A stretch of DNA of 64,000 nt, from NCBI GenBank assembly GCA_963931865.1, contig OZ007505.1, forward strand, positions 9,654,576 through 9,718,575, written 5' to 3'. Positions 10,399 through 21,230 of the stretch are shown here, in pieces. A program made the translations under genes and the position numbers. Position 1 is the stretch's first letter. Each line of letters starts with the position of its first letter. A model generated the notes under the pieces. The model was not told the origin of the DNA, ran no database searches, and was given only the letters and a program-made list of their open reading frames with translations. The DNA comes from Axinella damicornis. Taxonomy: Eukaryota; Porifera; Demospongiae; Axinellida; Axinellidae.

Positions 10399-10999
10399 AG
10401 ACAGCTTGAAAGAATAGAATGTGGTTTCCAAGAAATGTTGGAAGTTCACAAACTTGAGCTCTCTATGCAACCGCAGCCATTGTCAAGTCTTGCTCAAGCT
10501 GACAAGAGCACTGAGTACATAAAAGAGCATTCAAAGATCTATGGTCGAAACTCCAAGTCCAATGTGACAGTGATGCAACAGCAGAACTTTGCCTCCATGA
10601 TCATAACCTGCTGTCAGACCGTAAATTGTTGTTGGAAAGAGCGAGGAGAGAGTACAGGTTATTGTTACAAAAAAGGATCATCCCGTTCGAAGACACTAAA
10701 TCCCTCTGATGGGAAGGCAACCCCTAAAAGGAGAAAAATCAGCCAGGACACCCGCTTGAGGAGAATTGCAGAAGTTCGTGACAGGATCAAGGACCTCAGT
10801 GACCAAATTGGTTTCAAAGAGAAGTGCCGAGAGTGTGCAAGTGCGGTCCGGAATTACAAAGAGTGTGCCTTCGTAATAATATTACTCACTTCAGTAGTTG
10901 TTAGGCAAGAAGAGATCAACATGTGGCAAGTGTGAAGGATGCTTAGTAAAAGAAGACTGTGGGGACTGTCTCTTTTGTGCTGACAAGGCATTTGGATGA
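10399..10999 (+). pseudogene. CXXC zinc-finger protein remnant with in-frame stop
   Basis: A basic, coiled upstream region (TPKRRKISQDTRLRRIAEVR, then DRIKDLSDQIGFKEKCRECA) precedes an exon-like segment from 10905 in another phase. That segment reads KKRSTCGKCEGCLVKEDCGD then CLFCADKAFG, stop (TGA 10997-10999), PGRKKQRVRKC. C-x2-C-x2-C-x5-C-x2-C-x2-C is the first half of a CXXC finger as in KMT2A, CFP1 and TET proteins, which bind unmethylated CpG. The TGA stands where the family normally has Gly (FGG), and the last Cys region is shortened. A frame change or unseen intron separates the two halves. Confidence 0.6.
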
Positions 11000-11408
11000 C
11001 CAGGGAGAAAGAAACAAAGAGTACGTAAGTGTACGTAAGCCACAATGTGTATTATGCACTGAGGGGCCGATCACTCCTTGAAATCTGGTACACTTTCGTT
11101 GAAATCTTGACTGAAATCCAGAAATCTTTGTGAAATCTGAAATCTCTGAATCCTGTAATCTTAGTCAGTGTACGTCCGGATTTCAGAAATCACGTGATCA
11201 CTAATTTGCTAAAAATATGAATATGCGCATAATTATGCTGATGAAACCACAGAGGAAACCACAACCCAGCCGAGAAGGAGGCTGAGGTCCGAGCCAGTCA
11301 TATCTGGCTACCTGATTGACGCAGTTGGTGAGATTCTACATGTACGAGTTATAACTTGTTACTAGCTGGGTGAGGTTGGGGCTGGCAGAGAGAATCAGCG
11401 GGGTGGTT
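11000..11408 (+). other. Exon-like fragment near the long inverted repeat
   Basis: A short open stretch (TTQPRRRLRSEPVISGYLID) ends at a GTGAGA donor near 11327. A second piece (GLAERISG region, about 11383-11405) matches 14177-14205 in the same orientation. These look like pieces of one gene broken and copied by the neighbouring elements. No family recognised. Confidence 0.25.
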
Positions 11409-12594
11409 GGTGAGTGTACCATCCGGCCATTCTGCTTTCAGCTCTTTCACCTCACCTAAATTCTGAATTTTCTACTGCATTTTCAGCTTTCAGGTTATCT
11501 ACATGGACTGAAACATCTCTTACAGGCACAATTGCAAATCCAATCTCTTCTGATAACCTGAAACCTGATTTCTAAAATATTTTGTCCAGATTTCAGCTTT
11601 CAGCCTTTCAGCTCTTTTGCAGCCTTAAATTGGTATTCCAGACTCCAGAATCTGATAAATGGGTGCATCCAGAACCCATTCCAATACCATTTCTTAAGCT
11701 GTGCATTCCTGCATGGTCATATCTCACACCTGGTCAGTGTACAATTCGTTCAGTGCAATTTCAACTTGCTTACTAAATGACAATTGTATTCCAGCCATAT
11801 TATTACATGTGCGACCAAAATGAACTGAATCCATTTTCAATTTTTGTCACTGTTACCATGGAAATGCATTCATTATAGTGTAATTACCTATAGCTGGCAG
11901 CCATGTAAAACTTACAATACAGTTTAGTGCAGGTGATAGCTATGACAAGTGGGTGCTGTAGTATGGATTCTACCACAGTGTGTGGGCGATCCTTTGATGT
12001 ACCGCAGAGGATAAATCCGTTGTCCTCCGTGATGATGTAATCGAACCACGCTGTGCTGAGAATCAGAGAGTTGTAGCTGTCTAGCAGCCGGAACCAGCTA
12101 ACTTGACTCGGAGGTTATGTCTGTGGTAGAAGCCGGATCTACGTACTCCATGAAGCAACATTCTTCTCATGTTTGATGCTTCTCATGTTTGATGTGTAAT
12201 TACACAGCTGATCCATGGTGCCAACTAAGAGAATTGGGGTGGGCTCTTTCATTTATCATGATAGGTGTGAGATATGACCGTGCAAGAAGGAATACACACC
12301 TGGACAAATTGAGAAATGGTATTGGAATGGGTTCTGGATGCACCCATTTCTATTCTGGAGCGGGGATACAAATTTAAGGCTGCAAAAGAGCTGAAAGGCT
12401 GAAAGCTGAATTCTGGACAAAATATTTGAGAAATCAGGTTTCAGGCTATCAGAAGAGAATGGATTTGCAAAATGTGACTGTAAGAGATGTTTCAGTCCAC
12501 GTAGATAACCTGAAAGCTGAAAATGCAGTAGAAAATTCAGAATTTAGGTGAGGTGAAAGAGCTGAAAGCAGAATGGCCGGATGGTACACTCACC
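11409..12594. mobile_element. Long terminal inverted repeat element 1
   Basis: Arms 11409-11731 and 12262-12594 are reverse complements with scattered mismatches. The outer ends are GGTGAGTGTACCATCCGGCC and its complement. The spacer of about 530 bp has no transposase, so the element is non-autonomous. The terminus contains GTGAGT, a perfect splice-donor motif. A related element with the same ends follows at 12678-14172. Confidence 0.75.
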
Positions 12595-12677
12595 GCGAGA
12601 GCCTTGGAAGTACTTGACTGAGTAGTCCTCAACCTGAAAGAACATGCGCACTAGTGTATTTTCACATTACCAACCAC
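12595..12677 (-). other. Copied exon-like segment, inverted relative to 14200-14315
   Basis: On the minus strand this reads a T/C-rich acceptor then DYSVKYFQGSR, almost the same as the plus-strand segment ending at 14314. The flanking bases (TTGGTAATGTGAAAATACAC) are shared too. One exon with its intron edge has therefore been placed in opposite orientation on either side of element 12678-14172. Confidence 0.5.
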
Positions 12678-12800
12678 GGTGAGTGTACCATCAGGCCAAT
12701 CTGCTTTCGGTTTTTCATTTCACCGAAATTCTAGAATTTGGGTTGGATTTTTAGCTTTCAGAATACTTTTGTGGACTGAAACTGCAAAAGTTCATCGATT

Positions 12801-13046
12801 TCTCCTGTTGTCTCCCCATGCTGCCAGAGGGTGGTTGGCTGCCAGGAGTGTGTTAACAGTTGGATGACTTCCCATCAGCATTGCCCCCTTTGTAGTACGG
12901 ACGGTGTTGTGTCCCAGAGGTTTGTCCTCAAAGGATTCACAGATGTCTTGTCTATGCTGCATGCACAGAACCGAGTCACTGACAGACCGGTGCACCACAT
13001 TCCGAGTCCTCCATCGGAATCTGATGATGACTTTGATGACCTATAA
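12801..13046 (+). pseudogene. RING-type zinc-finger fragment
   Basis: The frame codes SPVVSPCCQRVVGCQECVNS then WMTSHQHCPLC. The pattern (P-V-V-x-x-C-C-x-x-V-x-G-C-x-x-C-x6-W, then C-P-L-C) matches the second half of RING fingers found in element-encoded proteins. The first Cys pair is absent. The tail is acidic (PSPPSESDDDFDDL, stop). Lying inside an inverted-terminus element, it is probably a captured or remnant coding piece. An E3-ligase role cannot be claimed. Confidence 0.5.
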
Positions 13047-13319
13047 GTACATTCTCTCACGTCACCTCACATATATTGTGGCAGCATGTATTACAGAAAC
13101 TGAGTGAGCATGATATCTGCATGCATATCCTATAGCATACATGCATTTTCGATGTGTTAAAATTAAAAGTTTTGACTTCTCTGTTCCTTATAATGGATGC
13201 TACATGTGGCAAGTGTGAGTTAATTTACTCTTTACCAACCCATGACTGCAAAAGCAGCCCATACGAATTTATATGGGGAATTTAATACTAGGAGTTATAC
13301 CTTAATACAGAATTGGGAA

Positions 13320-13357
<38 letters not shown>
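13320..13357. repeat. Poly-G run of 38
   Basis: Thirty-eight consecutive G. A second run of 23 G is at 13571-13593. Length may be unreliable in the assembly. Confidence 0.9.
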
Positions 13358-13359
<2 letters not shown>

Positions 13360-13765
13360 AAACTGCAGTGTAGTGAATTCTGAATTCTGATGTCAGTTAG
13401 GCCTGCTGATGAAGTTTAGAACAGGCTCACAGGGATTAAGTTAAAGCTAGAAGCTGAATAGGTTCTTCAGCAGCTGATATTATTGAAGCTTTGCAGAAAC
13501 TGAAAGCTGAATTCTGCAGAGGCTGTTAGAATGCAGATTAGCAGCAGATGTTGAACCAGGGTTTCATTTAGGGGGGGGGGGGGGGGGGGGGGGCATTCGC
13601 CCCCCCTTGGAATCTCTTTGCCCCCCCTTGGCATTTTCACATTCCCTATTATACAGTACTGTGAAATGAAATAGGCAATGGCACAAGCCATTCAGATTAC
13701 AGTTCTTGTAACGTGCATATGTAGGTCTGTGTTTGGTTAGTAATAAAATATGATTTTTGCCCCTC

Positions 13766-14073
13766 AAATTGCATCAGAATCAATCTCAGAGGATCTAAAT
13801 TCCAATTTTTTTTCTGGGGGAGGACCCCCAGACCCCCCTTTAGTAACACATCCCACCTTTGTCCCCTCCCTCCCTCCCCCCATTCCCATTTGTAAGTGTT
13901 ATGAAAATAAATAAGCAGCTACGTACTTTCATACTGTATGTGTACATGTGTTTTGATTGTGAGTTTTGACCCTAAATTGTGTCAGAATCAATCTCAGAGG
14001 ATCTAAATTCCAAAATTTTCCTGGGGGAGGCCCCCCAGACCCCCCCCTATAAAGTGTAGTAACACATGCCACT
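13766..14073. repeat. ~90-bp direct repeat pair
   Basis: 13766-13855 and 13974-14073 share TCAGAATCAATCTCAGAGGA and the following CTAAATTCC, GGGGGAGG and CCCCAGACCCCCC blocks in the same order. Confidence 0.8.
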
Positions 14074-14172
14074 TATGCCCCCCCAAAGTTCATCGAACCT
14101 TAATTTCGCCCCCTCTTGGGAAAATTTCTAAATGAAAGCCTGAAAGCAATTTGGCCACAAGGTACACTCACC

Positions 14173-14860
14173 GTTGTGGCTGGCAGAGAGACTCGGCGGG
14201 GTAGTTGGTAATGTGAAAATACACAGTCATGTAGATGGTCACATGTAACTGGCTAGTGCGCATTTTCTTTCTGGTTCAGGACTACTCAGTCAAGTACTTC
14301 CAAGGCTCTCGCATAATACCTTACTATGATTTGTGATGTTTTGTACAGATTAGGTGAACCTTGAGGTGAACACGATGGATGAAGGTGCGGCTAAAGCAGC
14401 CAACAGTGAACAGATTTTACTAGTGATGCATGATCGCTTATACCAGAGTTCCTCCCTGTAAATTCTTCATCTGCATGTTTGTACATTACTTGTCTGTCTA
14501 CTATTGTGTATGTTAATGCCTGTAATGTTCATTGTCTATATCTATCGTGCACTTATAATGTTCATTTTCTAAAATGCCTATAATGCTTTGATGTTGCAAC
14601 TTATTATGATTCCATAATTTAGTTTGTCACGACTTAACCTAAGCATCTGCAGAATATCAATATCTACAGATGCAGTAGTATACAAATTCCATCTGCACTG
14701 TGGAATACGTACTCCCATCATCTTATAATCTTTCACCGAATCTTTATTGAAATGTGATCACAGGGGTAATAAGTGATTTTAAATCCCTTCATATCCCATT
14801 GAAGTATAGTCTTTATTATGCATGCAACAAATTATACAGAAGTGTTTGTATGCATCACAG
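14173..14860. other. Flank with one copied exon, otherwise no gene
   Basis: Carries the plus-strand copy of the DYSVKYFQGSR exon (acceptor near 14278, ending about 14314); the rest is AT-rich with no coding signal. Confidence 0.4.
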
Positions 14861-15283
14861 GTGCTCATGGGTGCTACCTTGGATATTGTGAAGATTTGGC
14901 TCTTGTAGCAAGACTATACAGGAAGAAGGTCAATGAGATTGAGAACAACAGTGACGATGATATATACTGACTTGGCTCGTAAACTATTCACACACATCTT
15001 TCAGAAACAGTTTAGTGAAAATCCTGACAATGTTTATTGCACCGAAGTCGATGGGAAACAGAGGCTTAATCAAGAGTATCTCAAAGGGATTTGCTGTATG
15101 ATCCTGTTTTATATATATGATGTTGGTAAAAACTCATCTTTTACAGATCATGTCCACTACTGGTACTTCCATCCTCTAGAGGATAGGCCCACAGGGCCTC
15201 ATGAGGTGAAGCGATGGAGGATAATTCGCTACATGCGAAGGTATGTCATACCCAACAGAAGCCTAACCTTATGTTTGTCCTAA
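14861..15283 (+). pseudogene. BEN-like domain fragment
   Basis: After an acceptor (CATCACAG) the frame reads GCYLGYCEDLALVARLYRKK then VNEIENNSDDDIY and a stop. One frame over it continues YTDLARKLFTHIFQKQFSEN ... VDGKQRLNQEYLKGI. The second part resembles a BEN domain (A-R-x-L-x8-F ... G-K-x-x-L-x-x-x-L-x-x-I). The break lies in GATATATACT, a place where a one- or two-base slip is easy. Downstream 15160-15240 (HVHYWYFHPLEDRPTGPHEV) also looks coding. The domain call is tentative. Confidence 0.35.
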
Positions 15284-15719
15284 GGCAACTTCAACTGTCA
15301 GGGCAACTTCTTTGTTGTGCGATTAGCGAGATGCCCAAGACATAGCGTTCCAGTTTGACCCGCAGAAGAGGTCACCCTGCTTCCACTCACGCATCTACCA
15401 TGTCAAGACCTCGTCAAGCCCCATCCACCTCGGACCGACCAGCCGTAATGCGCCAATCAATGGCAAGCCCAAGGTTACCAGGTGGGGCTTGGGGTGGGGC
15501 ATACTGGGTGATTTGATATTGCGAGGCGCCCGTGGGACCGGGAATTTGAATATTAGAGTAGGTACATACGTACGTACGTATATCGTTGTGCAATATCAGT
15601 GCATAGCTCCACGTGTTCAGGACCGTTTTTGCTAGTACCAAGAAGAAACTGTGTGCGGATTGTGGGATGAATGCAAAAATAATCTGGATTGATTGATTGT
15701 ACCGAGTCTACTGTACTCC

Positions 15720-15995
15720 ATGGTCACTCCTGCTTCCCGTGGGCAGTTTATACAGCCACAAGCAGAAAAGACTGTATTAGTGCAGTTGGGGAATAGGAGC
15801 AGGATGGTGAATTTCGACACAGTTGAATGTCTTTTGGAAAAAGTGAGGGAGACCTACACGGATCAGCTTTCTACAGGAGACAAACTGTTCCTGCAAATTC
15901 AAGATGCCAGCTGGGGTGTATTCGTTGATTTGTTGGACTATGGCCGTGTAGCAGACAGAAGTGTGCTGAGGGTAGTCATAGAGAAACAAGAGGAA
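15720..15995 (+). CDS. First exon with ubiquitin-fold-like domain (element type)
   Basis: The ATG at 15720 opens 92 codons ending at a GTTAGT donor after 15995 (phase 0). The protein reads TVLVQLGNRSRMVNFDTVEC, LLEKVRETYTDQLSTGDKLF, then LQIQDASWGVFVDLLDYGRV and DRSVLRVVIEK. The beta-strand, helix, 'L-Q-x-x-D-x-x-W-x-x-F-V-D-L' and 'V-x-D-x-S-V-x-x-V' order fits the small ubiquitin/PB1-like module at the N-terminus of several sponge and fish element proteins. A poly-C/CA tract follows in the intron. No following exon is recognised. Confidence 0.45.
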
Positions 15996-16007
15996 GTTAG
16001 TTTTACA

Positions 16008-16041
16008 CCCCCCCCCCCCCCCACACACACACACACACACA
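16008..16041. repeat. Poly-C followed by (CA)n
   Basis: Fifteen C then about ten CA units. Confidence 0.9.
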
Positions 16042-16181
16042 GACACACCCACAAACATGCCCCCCCAAAAAGAGTTACGTTTTGCATTGATGTCATTGCA
16101 GTGACAACTGAAAATAGCAATGTAGCTACTGTTTGTATTCCATCAACTGGGGACTCAAAATAAAGTCTCCAGCACAGCATT

Positions 16182-16560
16182 AGCACTCAATTTGTGTAAT
16201 TGCACTTTGTACCAACTCAGGAGGGTAACATCGCAGTGGCATCTCTCCTCCTCTACTCAGGATGGCAGTGGCCCGGAGATGTTGAGAACTTGCAGAGAGC
16301 CTCTACAACATGTTTGTACATGGTTGGTCATTCTAAATATAAATCACTGATGTAAATTGAAGATCTCCATTTGATTTTGCAAGTTTTCATTAACATTGCA
16401 GTCTGTCAACCTGGATGAACATGTAGCACAAACATCTGTAAAGGTTCTTAGCTGTTGAAAGAGACATTGTTTGCGAAGTCAAATCTGTTAATGAGGCGCA
16501 CAGCACACTGTTTCTAATATTGCTTTACCTCAAACTACTTGGGGGGCTGTTTGACAAGCA
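16182..16560 (+). repeat. Dispersed repeat copy, pair of 28650-29040
   Basis: About 380 bp matches 28650-29040 in the same orientation (blocks such as CTTGCAGAGAGCCTCTACAA and GTTGAAAGAGACATTGTTTG), with small indels. Unknown family; no ORF worth calling. Confidence 0.75.
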
Positions 16561-17675
16561 TACATGGATGAAGCTGGCCGTGACAAGATTTGTTGCTGGG
16601 GTGTGCAACGAGCACGTCCAAGAGGATATTCATAATGAAACGTTTTACAACAATATTTTACTTTTCACCAAAATGATAGTCGTGATCACCTATCAATAGT
16701 GCAGTAATTGATTATTCATGACATCCATAAAATACCTAGTATGCACTGACATCCATTTTACCTGCACCTTCCAATTATATGCTTCACTGCTATAGCTAAT
16801 CCATGCTTAACCTTCAGCAAACCTTGAATACCACTCAGGATGGTTAAGTCGGCCTCAATTTTTTTCCACGTCACACGGAAGTATGCACACAATTCGCGGA
16901 GGTGGTCATATAGTTTACGGAAATTGAATGGCTGCCGCGTGTAAGCTTTTTAGCTTTGCTGTCACTACTATGGCCCTTAGTCTGCGGCTGTAGCTTTGTG
17001 TTGTAGCTAGGTGTTAACTACGTTTGTCTGACTTCCCAATGGACTACAATTGACAGCAACAGCTGCGTGTTTCTGGGAGCAGGAGCTGTGAAATCTCTAC
17101 GAGCAATGGCGGCTCAACATGAAAGGTTTGACTTCACGGCCAAACGCGGTCGGTCTATAGTGTTTTAAAGCCGGCGAAATGGACATGTACAGGTAGCTAT
17201 GTAGTGTCCCTACACAGATCTGCTTGGCTATTTTGCACTTAATGTGAGATGCGTGTGGTAGACGTTCGATTATGCGTATTGTGTGCGTTGTTTGTCCAAT
17301 TTTTGGCATGAATCGCTCCATACTACCCAGACCTTGCGTCTTATACAAAATATCCAGGCAGACCTTGGTAGGTCACATGGTAAGGAATCCGCACATATGT
17401 AGTTTGTTCGGACTTAACTGCTTTCAACCTGCCGCGTTTCAAGAAGTAATCATTGCGCACAGCCATTTTGTTTGTTTGTTTACATGTGCGGTGAGGGTCT
17501 CCATGGAAACCAAAATACAATAAACAAATTTACAATAAACCAAAATAACTACAAATGTGAACAAAACATTCAAACATTGTATCTCATTCAAGTTACAAGT
17601 TCTTGAAGTTCTACAAAATCAGTACTCCTGCAAGTACTTTGAAAACTTGAGGCTGACTTAACTGTCATGAGCATT
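16561..17675. other. No gene seen
   Basis: Ordinary spacer. ORFs on both strands at 17.1-17.5 kb have no recognisable domain. Confidence 0.5.
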
Positions 17676-17900
17676 ACACATCTCTGCTTAGTTTCTGTTT
17701 ATAAACACTGATCCTGGCATATAACCTTATATGGGATTGGGTACTTGTTTGCCTACACCTTCCAATTTGTTCAGCAAGCCTTGAATTCTATTACACTTCT
17801 TTGCTTAGTTTCTGTTTACTTGCTCTTATAAACATTGAGCCAGGCATATTACCTTATATGGGATGGGTATTTGTTCACTTGCACTTTCTAATCATCATGA
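17676..17900. repeat. Tandem duplication, ~120-bp unit
   Basis: Two diverged direct copies, each with GCTTAGTTTCTGTTTA, then TATAAACA, then ACCTTATATGGGAT. Confidence 0.8.
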
Positions 17901-18276
17901 ATTTTGCTTCATTGCTACACACTAGCAGCTATAGGTTCTCCATACATCAAGAGAATGCAGACTACCCTCTCCACTGGTGACAGGTGCTGGTTTTGCAACC
18001 GCCACTGCGTTGGCTGCAGGATCATGTCTTATACCTTCTAGTTCTTAGCTCAGCCGGCATTCTCCTACCCACTTCCTTTCTGTGCTTAGCTTCCTACGTA
18101 AGTTGCTTTACATACTCTCAGTGGTATTTCGCCTCTCTCAGTGGCTCTGTGTAGTCCACTCCATATCGTTTTTTGATTGCTCATGTTGCTTCTTCATCCT
18201 TATAGAAGAAAGCAAAAGTGGCTAAAGTAAATTATTCTAGGGCAACCTATGACTGCCTAATTGCTTCATGACACAG

Positions 18277-18418
18277 GTCCCGAGGGCCAAGAAATCACCC
18301 ATCTCTTCGCCAAGGTAAATTATGCTCATGATTTCAGCATTTATCAGTTCACGGAATGATTATTCCACTTCATACAGGGACAATCACTGACACCAAAGAC
18401 ATCCAAGAAGAGAAAGGT
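18277..18418 (+). other. Lys/Pro/Ser micro-exons shared with 23.7-23.9 kb
   Basis: Two exon-like pieces: 18277-18314 (VPRAKKSPISSPR) and about 18379-18417 (GQSLTPKTSKKRK), each bounded by AG and GT. The second and its upstream intron (ending TTATTCCACTTCATACAG) match the exon start at 23823 (GLPLTPKTSKNPK) and its intron. They are linker exons of one element family present twice. Confidence 0.5.
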
Positions 18419-18796
18419 ATTCTGAACTTGTCATGAGCTGTTAGTAGTACTGTCTTAACTGCATTGTTGCATTTTACAGGCAAGCTTAACACTTTAACCG
18501 ATAAAGCCGTCTACAGACGGCATGAGACTTTCATCAGTAATGTCAGACTTCCGGCGATGTCCTTAGGACTTAGGCTCAGTGCCAGCAGAGAGGGCGGGAC
18601 AAGGGGAGGTGGGTGGGTTTCAGCAGTGAGCCTATTTTCCCTTGTGTGCTGCTTTCAACCAGGATGCTGCCACCCAGTTTGCAGAGCTCATGAAAATGGG
18701 GGACCAATTGAACTACCCAGTTGGTATGAGGGGGGTCCTTGTGTTTCTCAACTACCATTACCAATTCCTGACCCTGACAGGCCTTGGGGAGCCTCC

Positions 18797-19245
18797 AATT
18801 GTCCGGACTGTAATGGTACATGCAGTGGGCACTACCTGAAGCCTGACAAAGCTCTGCAATCCTCACTTTCTCCTATGGTACAACCACCGTCTGTCACCCT
18901 AAAGTCTGAATTCACAAAATTGAAGGGCACCTCTCCATCTTCTGCCTCCATTGCCAAGAAAGTACTCCTTTCACCTGCTGAGGTGTCCATGTGGTTTGAA
19001 CATCTTCAGACAACAGGAAGAGAGGGGCTGCCAAGGCAGCAGAGACGAGACAAAAACGAAAGGCAGCTCAAGTTGAAGAGAGCTCCAAGTACTATTGTGG
19101 TGTCTGCCAAGGACCTTATATGGGTTTTACAGACCAGGTTGAAAAGTGGATTGGGTGTGAGCAATGTGATTGTTGGTTTCATTTTGTGTGTGTGGGTCTC
19201 ACCAGTGAACCAGAAATATTCATTTGTGAATATTGTCAAGAGTAG
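18797..19245 (+). pseudogene. Element protein C-terminus with PHD finger
   Basis: The first frame reads NCPDCNGTCSGHYLKPDKAL, a Cys/His knuckle, then VTLKSEFTKLKG and VLLSPAEVSMWFEHLQTT. After a frame change near 19015 it continues RKRGAAKAAETRQKR and a complete PHD finger: YYCGVCQGPYMGFTDQVEKW, then GCEQCDCWFHFVCVGL and FICEYCQE, stop at 19243. Cys and His positions fit C4-H-C3. The 'LLSPAEV-x-x-W-x-x-H-L' plus PHD ending is typical of DDE-type element proteins. The break in the linker suggests the copy is dead. Upstream exons are unclear. Confidence 0.6.
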
Positions 19246-19711
19246 GTGTTTCTTGTGCCTTGTGTTACCATTTTTGTATTGTGTTTGTGTGGAAGTGTGG
19301 TGGTATTTGGTTAGTCTCATCCCCAGACCATTTTTTTTTCAAAAATATGGGAATGAGACTATAATGGTTGGTAGTCTCAGTGCATGAAGTCAAATCCCCT
19401 TCATGTGCCCCAAGGTGTTGGGGGTGGGGGTAAGAGGGGTATTTGATTCTAGGAGGTGCCCCTGGGTGCTGGGCAATGGAGATCTAAAATGTTCAAATCC
19501 CCACCCATGCCCCACCTGTCCCTACTGGGGGGGGCATAACATTGATAGGCGCATAAGACAGTACTTACCTCGACAGACCTTGGCCTACCTAGAGCCCTTT
19601 CACCCGTTCGCTGGTTTTAGTTTTGTTGTGCGGAGAGAGTGGTGAAGGTGGTGGTGCTGGGCCAGAATTCTTCTCAAAGAAGAACAAGAGCTGCGATCGC
19701 TGAGACATCAT

Positions 19712-19771
19712 GGAACGCTTGAAACTGGAACGCTTGAAACTGGAACACTTGAAACTGGAACACTTGAAACT
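19712..19771. repeat. 15-bp tandem repeat x4
   Basis: GGAAC(G/A)CTTGAAACT four times, coding ERLKL/EHLKL. Confidence 0.9.
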
Positions 19772-19914
19772 GCACTGGGGCGTTGTGAAAGTGTGGATTG
19801 GTCATGGACCGCGGAGTTTTATACCGGATGGATACCAATCAATGCCTGTCAGTGAGTACGATAAAGTACCGGTATGCAAAGTCCATCCATCATTCCGTGT
19901 CAAGACATTCTGAG

Positions 19915-20289
19915 ATGGAGAACCAGTTCATTGTAAACTGCTGCGTGAGAGGCTACCATGTCTACAATACTACATGGACACCATCTGTAGGAGAACAGCT
20001 GGAGACATTTTGTGAAGCTGGCAACGAACATGACAAGCACGCTGTTGCTTTAACTAAAGAAAATTCTAGTGAAGTCATTGGGCATTTACCGCGGAATATC
20101 TCTCGAACATGCTGGTATTTTATCAAGAGCAAAGGGAAGGTAACTGGGGAAGTGAGCGGACGCAGGAGACGCACAACAGCTGCCTGTGGTGGAATGGAAG
20201 TCCCATGTTTCCTGAAGTTCTACCATGCCAATCCTGAACTTGTAAAGAAAGCTAAGGAACTCATCACGAAGAAATATGGACTCGCATAA
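19915..20289 (+). CDS. HIRAN-like domain protein
   Basis: A 124-residue ORF starts at ATG 19915 and ends at TAA. It reads VRGYHVYNTTWTPSVGEQLE, FCEAGNEHDKHAVALT, then VIGHLPRNIS and MEVPCFLKFYHANPEL. The G-x-x-L-x-x-x-x-E-x-x-N-x-x-D-x-x-A-V-x-V ... I-G-H-L-P-R order is that of HIRAN-type domains, which in SNF2 and HLTF proteins bind DNA ends. Single-domain versions are abundant in sponge and cnidarian genomes, often near elements. The ORF is intact, one of few in this window. The upstream frame is open to 19798, so the start could be earlier. Host function unknown. Confidence 0.65.
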   Translation: MENQFIVNCCVRGYHVYNTTWTPSVGEQLETFCEAGNEHDKHAVALTKENSSEVIGHLPRNISRTCWYFIKSKGKVTGEVSGRRRRTTAACGGMEVPCFLKFYHANPELVKKAKELITKKYGLA

Positions 20290-20335
20290 CTGTTGACTAT
20301 TCTCTTGTGTACGTACATCGTCTATCATATTTTGC

Positions 20336-20450
20336 TTCTAATAATTTCGAACAAATATTCTATTAATTCAAACACCCCCTCTTTCTCGGAAAAATTGTAT
20401 TCTATAGAATATCGAACACCCAGAAATAAAATTATGTTCGAATTATTAGA
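20336..20450. mobile_element. Short inverted-repeat element (MITE-like)
   Basis: The ends TTCTAATAATTTCGAAC and GTTCGAATTATTAGA form an imperfect terminal inverted repeat around a 115-bp AT-rich unit with internal TTCGA/TCGAA pairs. Tc1/mariner-type MITEs often have this look. No ORF. Confidence 0.45.
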
Positions 20451-20819
20451 GTGATTACGGTAGGTAGCATGGCCGCTTCTGGGCTTGGCCTTGAAAAGCT
20501 CTTGGGTAGGCCATTTCTCTCCTTTGCACAAATGGGCTGAGAAAACAGTCCTCTTGCCTAGTAGGGACTCCATTTCTGGCAGTGAAGCGTTTGTCTCGGT
20601 CTAGACGAGCGATGGTCGGCAGAGAGCCGTGACTAGTGAATGCCCCTTGATGGGTGGGTGTGGTTAAAGTCACGAATGTGTGGAGGATTGCTGCATGGCC
20701 ATGTGTGTGGAGTTTGGGGGAAATATGGTCTGTTTAATGCATCCATAAGCTAAGAGAGACCTCCGGAGAAAAACAACATTATCGGTTAATGGGTTAATAA
20801 TGACAAAGAGTTGCTGCAG

Positions 20820-21230
20820 TGCATGCTGCATACATACACTTGACTTAGTCCAGCCATCCACTCTCCCTGGTGGAGAACGTCTGGTGGTTTGACATAAATT
20901 TCTTGTCACTAACACCCTTCTGATCAGGAATGTCGGATCATCAATGAAATTCAGCTCCCTTTGCAGCTTCCAAAATATTTTTAGCCTTCTCCAAATTCAG
21001 AAACCATGTACCGAATAACCAAGCAGTCCACCAAACGTTGCTGACTGCTTGAAGGTAGGCCTACATGACAACTAACGCAGGAGCGTAAATCTTCATCTCT
21101 GATAATTCTTGGTGCGATAAACGCTTTCAATTATACCTTCACTGGACACACCTCTGTGACACAAAATCTTTAACTGGGAGCCACCAGACGTTCTCCACCT
21201 GGGGGAATGGACAGCTGGGCACATGACTAG
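20820..21230. repeat. Diverged inverted repeat
   Basis: CTCCCTGGTGGAGAACGTCT at about 20866 is matched in inverse by AGACGTTCTCCACCTGGGGG at about 21187, with weaker similarity to either side. Otherwise no gene is seen from 20451 to 21830. Confidence 0.45.

Larger units (their letters stand above)
12678..14172. mobile_element. Inverted-terminus element 2, same end family
   Basis: Begins GGTGAGTGTACCATCAGGCC and ends with the complement GGTACACTCACC. Subterminal bases (CTGCTTTC / GAAAGC) also match. It is 1,495 bp and contains a RING fragment, two long G-runs and a ~90-bp direct repeat. The termini are shared with 11409-12594. Confidence 0.6.

Noticed and set aside
11582..12377. Short ORFs within the long inverted repeat
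   Set aside because: Mirror translations of the arms (for example the WVHPEPIPIPFL stretch) without coding character.
13320..13593. Long G-runs as G-quadruplex regulators
   Set aside because: Pure homopolymers of uncertain assembly length; no gene context supports a regulatory role.
19310..19390. TAGTCTCA hairpin as a further member of the TAG-family MITEs
   Set aside because: Ends fit loosely (two TAGTCTCA sites face each other), but I find no matching flank duplication, so it was left out of the list.
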